Assembly: GCA_025890175.1 (NCBI GenBank)
Contig: JANPYM010000004.1
Span: 2,179,862 to 2,243,861 of the forward strand
Reading direction: 5' to 3'
Length of the DNA: 64,000 nucleotides
Origin: Ciborinia camelliae
Taxonomy: Eukaryota; Ascomycota; Leotiomycetes; Helotiales; Sclerotiniaceae
This document shows positions 59,481 to 64,000 of the stretch, in pieces. The notes below the pieces were generated by a model. The model saw nothing but the letters and a program-made list of their open reading frames with translations. It was not told where the DNA came from and made no database searches. The position numbers and the translations under genes are program-made. Numbering within the stretch: position 1 is the stretch's first letter; every line of letters begins with the position of its first letter.

Positions 59481-61473
59481 CTTGAGTCGAGGGAGAGGTA
59501 GGTATGTTATCTAGGTAGGGACTAGAAAACGTGGGGTTTGATCATAAAAAAGATGGTTAGAATATTCGAGGTACAGTCGGAATATCGTTGTTCAATAGGT
59601 ATTCGTAAATAGTCATGGATATCGTTATAGGTAGGTAGTATTATCACAATTATATCATAGGTACCTATATCATCCCATCGCATCCCATCTCATCTCAATT
59701 CATATCATCAGAAACAACAAACCACCTGAACATCCCTTATCGGTATCTTGAAAAAGGTACAAGGTTAGACAGGTAGGTAGATACCTTGCAAATAGATACG
59801 TAGATTCAATATCTCTACAGTTCAGATCAGATCATATCATATCCTATCATCGGGATATTAGATAACCTAAACTATCGGTAAGAGGAGAGGGGCGCGCGCC
59901 CTTTTCCTTGGGCTCATGTATATTATCGGAGAACACCTGGGCTTCTTGGAAATTCAAAGTGCGGGGAGCAGGTGAATGGTGAACGCGTGCCCTTTGCATG
60001 TAGTGGGAAATACCCCGCTGGCTTGGCATCGTACACCGAATCCCAATGAAGTAAGAAACTAGGATGGATGGGATGTTCCTCAATATTGTAGATATGCAGT
60101 GTAGACGTGACCGGATGTTACATCATGTATGTGTGTATGTAGGCTGTAGCTTACCATTGCATACCTACCTACCTAGGTATCTAGCTACTATAGGTACGGA
60201 GTATTACTACCTATTGGATGTATAAAGAATAGCGCATCGGAAGAATATACTTTTAGACCGGGGACTTTACCAGTAATAACTGGAATACGAATAAGCGAGC
60301 GAACAAGGCCGGGGGCCCTACCTATTTGCCCTATCGATTTAGGAAGCTGATAGGTATCTAGGTATGGATGTAAAAATGATTTGAATATCGGGATTTGAGA
60401 TTGCGAGTCTGGATCCAATTATTTGGTGGGATTTTGTACTGGATTGGGATTGGGATTGCGGGGAGCTTTTATATATATATGTGTGTGGTATCCTGGTGAG
60501 TAGGATATTTAGAAGTCAAATGTTAGATATTAGATATTGAATTTGAGATGGAGATAGAGGTGTTCTCGGTATATAATTCGAGTTTCAAATAACCTTAATG
60601 TTATGAACTTTAATTCGAGGTCTTCACTCGACAATCCTGAATCCGGATGGATGGATGGATAGATGGGTGAAGAGATCAGATTTGGAAATAATACCTACCT
60701 ACCTACCTGCCTGCCTACATGATGATACGTTACAATCACGAACATGAACAAAGTAATAAGTTGACGTTGCTGACGATGAAAAAATCAATCTCAAATGGCA
60801 TGATATATGATATTACAATTTACTTACTTACTAGGTATCTATCTACCTACCCACCTACGTACCTAAGTATCAATACGAAAACAGCACCATCACGAACCCA
60901 AAATAGGAATGATGACATTTCAGATATGTATGTAGGTATGTAGTTACGATTGCTAAAATAATAAGATGGATGGATGGATGGAACAAGTAGGATATTGATT
61001 TTCTGCAGCGCAGTGGATGGCAATATGTCGCCCCAATATGTCGCCCGTATAGATGGATGGTGGAATCAATAGATTGCAAGCCTTTCAGCCGCATATGCAT
61101 TGTTGGATGGACCGATGGATGGATGGATGGATGGATGGATCAGCTAAGACAGCATGACATTCACTGTATTGGAGAAAATTCGTGGCCGGTTACACAACGT
61201 GAGGAGTGGGGAGTGAGGTGTGCAGGAGATTTTACCTATGTTTGTGATTGTGTATGTGGGTAGGTAGGTATATAATTCGTATTTATTGGGCTTTCGACTT
61301 ATCTTATTGTTAGATAGGTATGTATGTGGCCGAGGACTGATATAACACTATTGGTAAAGCCGATCGAGAAAGTAAGAAAGAATCATTTTCAAAACCTCGC
61401 TGTGACTGTGAGGTAATAAATTTTACCGAAACATTTTGGGTGTGAGGACGAAAACTTGTTATTATTGGATACA
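59481..61473. promoter_or_regulatory. Divergent region between sugar permease and alpha-galactosidase
   Basis: About 2 kb between two start codons, rich in microsatellites: GGTA/TACC with palindromes at about 60163-60178, TACC at 60692-60713, and GGAT at about 61113-61140. A TACGGAGTA motif lies at 60195-60203. No gene recognised. Confidence 0.5.
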
Positions 61474-62886
61474 ATGTATTTCTCAGGAAGAGTATTTTTC
61501 ATGGTGCATACCATATTTTTCATGGTTGTCCTAGGCCTAAGCACATCTTCATCTTCATCATCCCAAATCCCATCGACGACTAATTCCCCATCCCCAAGCG
61601 AAAGTTCCCCAGGTCTCGATCCCCCAGTAACACCACCTCTAAGCAATGGCCTCGCGCTAACACCACCTATGGGCTGGAGCTCCTGGAACCAATTTGGAGA
61701 TGCGATTGACGAGAACCTTATCAAAAGTACCATCGACGCCATGATATCGAATGGGCTGAAAGATGCCGGATTTATCTATGTGAATTTAGATGATGGATGG
61801 CAGAGATATAAGGGAAACCGTTCGGATAATCCGTTGGAGGCAGATCCCGTCAAGTTCCCCAGTGGCATGAAAGCCCTGGCCGATTATGCGCATGGGAAAG
61901 GCTTCAAGTTGGGCATTTATTCCGGTCCCGGTGATATGACTTGTGCGGGGTATACGGGAAGTTTGGGCCATGAGGAGGAGGATGCTGATATGTTTGCATC
62001 GTGGGGAATTGATCATTTGAAATATGATAGGTTTGTGGACCCCATGGCTTTCGAGAGCTTTTCTGACTATTGTAGCTGTTGTTCTCATCATGATGCCCCA
62101 AAGTCAGTGGTGCAGGAAATTGTACTGAAGATGTCAAAGGCGTTATTGGCAAGTGGTCGATCAATCGTGTATCACGCATGTCACTGTGGGTGGGCCGATA
62201 TCTGGGAATGGGCAGCGGATGAGGGTGCAAATCAATGGAGAATTGGCCAGGATATCTCGGATGACTTCAATTATCCTGGAAACAGAGAAAAGTACTATTT
62301 CGACGTGCTAGATATGATTGATCGAGGAAATAACTTGGTACAATATTCTGGCCCGGGTCACTGGAACGATTATGATATGCTCATTATCGGTCTCAATGGA
62401 AATTCCAATGAGCTTGTCGGCACCGGGGCATCCAATATTGAATATCGTACTCACTTCAGTATGTGGGCTATGGTTGCGTCTCCTCTCCTCATCGGCTCCG
62501 ATGTACGCACATTGGATGCATATGAACTCCAAACTCTCACAAACAAAGAGATTATTGAAATAAGTCAAGATCCACTCGGAATCTCGGCTCAAACTGTTGG
62601 CGTGGGTTATGAAGCCGATGGCGATCTTCAAGTCTATGCAAAAGAAATGTCGGATGGGAGTTATGCTGTAGCATTGCTCAATCGTGGTACTTACACGGCA
62701 GAAATGAGTTTGAGTCCACGCCGCGATCTTCTCATGACCTGGGATCACTATCGCATTCGTGATTTGTGGAAACACAAGGAAGGCCTTTACGATGTTCCAT
62801 ATACCGTGGAAGTAATGCCTCATGAAGCCAAGATTTTGCGAGTGTGGGAAGCTCAGGCCAATGCATCTATGTGCTTTTTCCAGTAA
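61474..62886 (+). CDS. Secreted alpha-galactosidase, GH27
   Basis: Releases terminal alpha-galactose from raffinose-type sugars and galactomannans. Single exon, 470 residues from the first ATG (the frame extends upstream only through TTG codons). A hydrophobic signal (VFFMVHTIFFMVVLGL) and Ser/Pro-rich linker (about 20-60) precede the barrel: NGLALTPPMGWSSWNQFG, AGFIYVNLDDGWQ, FKLGIYSGPGDMTCAGYTGSLGHEEEDADMFASWGIDHLKYD, with nucleophile Asp185 in LKYD. The R-IGQDISDD stretch supplies the likely acid/base Asp. GPGHWNDYDMLIIG is also a family mark. The C-terminal beta domain ends VMPHEAKILRVWE. Unlike most relatives, which have LKYDNC, the nucleophile is followed by Arg-Phe, so the usual disulfide Cys there is absent; a Cys cluster (CSCC) follows 16 residues later. 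Confidence 0.93.
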   Translation: MYFSGRVFFMVHTIFFMVVLGLSTSSSSSSQIPSTTNSPSPSESSPGLDPPVTPPLSNGLALTPPMGWSSWNQFGDAIDENLIKSTIDAMISNGLKDAGFIYVNLDDGWQRYKGNRSDNPLEADPVKFPSGMKALADYAHGKGFKLGIYSGPGDMTCAGYTGSLGHEEEDADMFASWGIDHLKYDRFVDPMAFESFSDYCSCCSHHDAPKSVVQEIVLKMSKALLASGRSIVYHACHCGWADIWEWAADEGANQWRIGQDISDDFNYPGNREKYYFDVLDMIDRGNNLVQYSGPGHWNDYDMLIIGLNGNSNELVGTGASNIEYRTHFSMWAMVASPLLIGSDVRTLDAYELQTLTNKEIIEISQDPLGISAQTVGVGYEADGDLQVYAKEMSDGSYAVALLNRGTYTAEMSLSPRRDLLMTWDHYRIRDLWKHKEGLYDVPYTVEVMPHEAKILRVWEAQANASMCFFQ

Positions 62887-63225
62887 GCCTTTGGATTGTA
62901 ATTGGGATTGTAATTTGGACAGTTAATCTCTTCGAGTCCGATTTATCAACATACAATTTAGTATTCGGTGAATAAAGTAACAAAAGAATTTCGTCTGATT
63001 GCGACGAAATAGGAATATGTTGATGCTCATAGCAAAGCTGAGATACTGGCCCAATCTTCTGAGTACGACATAATTAATGAAAATTATCGAAAGGAAAACT
63101 GAATAATCGACGCGGGGTTTGGCAAGGTAGATTTCAATACCACTCTCTACTGTCCTTCCAGACTTTGCTACCACCAAGACTTGTAAAAATAAACACCATG
63201 CATAAGGATCCCGTAAATCTTAAAC
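62887..63225. other. Convergent 3' spacer
   Basis: 339 bp between the 3' ends of the alpha-galactosidase and GNA1 genes. No gene seen. Confidence 0.55.
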
Positions 63226-63909
63226 TCAAACTCCGTTTAATGCAGCCTCCGATTCAGGGTCATGATACATATGCATTTCGTAACCTCTCCCTTCGTAGCC
63301 ACATTTTGCGTAGAAGGCTCTTTTCGCTTCACCACAATCAAGGATACTCTAGTACGGAATCAGCGATTACTATATTCCAAGAAGTGAGAGCGAAGCTCGA
63401 TTAACGCACCTTGTAACAGCCTCTCTCAGCTGCAATATGATCCAACGCCTTTATAAGTTTCGTTCCAAACTGCTGTCCTTGATGATCTGCCGAGATACAC
63501 ACATCTTCGACATGACCTTGCAACCCCAAGTTACCGAGACTTCAACGACGAAAATGATTAGAGCTTCCATCCAATAACTCTTTCCAAAATGAGTCGTAGG
63601 GACGAACTGTACTCACAATTTCATCTCCACGACAAGTGTGCCCGTTCCTATGATGGCTTCTTCATCACCGTCCTCCTTCACAATCACCAGCACAAAATAA
63701 GTGTTCTCACAGCTGTTCATTGCATCAAATCGCTCTTCCCACTGTTCTTCTGTAATCGGTCCAACGTATGCAAGATCACGCAATACACCGAGATAGCCAT
63801 AATGGAAGTCCGAACGCTGAAGAGCCCGAAACTTGTACCCTTCTGGTAACGAATTTTGACATTCTTCTGAGATCAAGTCGTTGGAAAAAAGAGCTATTTC
63901 TGAGGCCAT
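63226..63909 (-). CDS. GNA1: Glucosamine-6-phosphate N-acetyltransferase
   Basis: GNAT enzyme that acetylates glucosamine-6-phosphate on the way to UDP-GlcNAc, hence chitin and N-glycans. Exons on the minus strand: 63909-63617, 63539-63410 and 63348-63226, giving 181 residues. N-terminus MASEIALFSNDLISEECQNSLPEGYKFRALQRSDFHYGYL is typical. Family blocks follow: GTLVVEMKFLGNLGLQGHVEDVCI across intron 1, the acetyl-CoA loop QGQQFGTKLIKAL (118-130), ERGCYKSILDC across intron 2, and AFYAKCGYEGRGYEMHMY near the end. The family's usual length is 150-190. The gene is complete in the window. Confidence 0.93.
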
Positions 63910-64000
63910 GGTGGATGTAAGGAAGAATCGCTATGAACGGAGAGGAAAATTGATGATTTGATGATTTGATGAGATGGTCAAGATGTTGAAAGTGGTAAGT
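63910..64000. promoter_or_regulatory. GNA1 upstream region, cut by the window end
   Basis: Only 91 bp of 5' flank; GATTTGAT repeats present. Nothing else visible. Confidence 0.4.

Overview
The window is nuclear DNA of a filamentous ascomycete. Genes carry many short (about 45-175 bp) GT-AG introns, intergenic DNA is AT-rich with GGTA/TACC microsatellites, and there are AT-rich transposon relics of the kind left by repeat-induced point mutation (RIP). The gene set (Taka-type amylase, DUF1996 protein, trans-enoyl reductase, GMC oxidoreductase, GH27) and the intron style suggest a Leotiomycete, perhaps Sclerotiniaceae (Botrytis/Sclerotinia relatives). That placement is inference; no rRNA or marker gene is present. 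I rebuilt the exon structures by hand from splice sites, reading phase and family continuity.

Layout. 0-12.5 kb: gene-poor, with a non-autonomous hAT-like element (1189-1987, 8-bp target duplication), a secreted alpha-amylase (4.9-7.1 kb) and a C-rich minisatellite. 12.5-23.3 kb: a compact housekeeping block with signal peptidase subunit SPC3 (-), a PMP3/YqaE-like small membrane protein (-), TAF11 (-), GTP cyclohydrolase I (+), thymidylate kinase (-) and TAF6 (+). A foldback repeat element separates TAF11 from GTP cyclohydrolase. 24-32 kb: a RIP-like, TA-flanked inverted-repeat element, a long GGTA microsatellite, and a secreted DUF1996 protein (-) with a Gly-His tail. 32-40 kb: an intron-containing tRNA-Tyr, FGAM synthase (+), a GRF zinc-finger protein (-) and a PQ-loop membrane protein (+).

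40-51 kb: a 10-N assembly gap in a G-run, a trans-enoyl-reductase-like dehydrogenase and a secreted GMC oxidoreductase in tandem, then phospholipase D. 51-64 kb: an amino-acid permease (-), an MFS sugar transporter (-) divergent from a secreted GH27 alpha-galactosidase (+), and glucosamine-6-phosphate N-acetyltransferase (-) at the end.

Functional themes are nucleotide and folate metabolism (FGAM synthase, thymidylate kinase, GTP cyclohydrolase), TFIID (TAF6, TAF11), extracellular carbohydrate use (amylase, alpha-galactosidase, sugar permease) and a small oxidative tandem (enoyl reductase plus GMC). The least described items are the three short inverted-repeat elements, the possible recoded or mis-assembled 3' end of SPC3, the Gly-His tail on the DUF1996 protein, and a dispersed TACGGAGTA motif.
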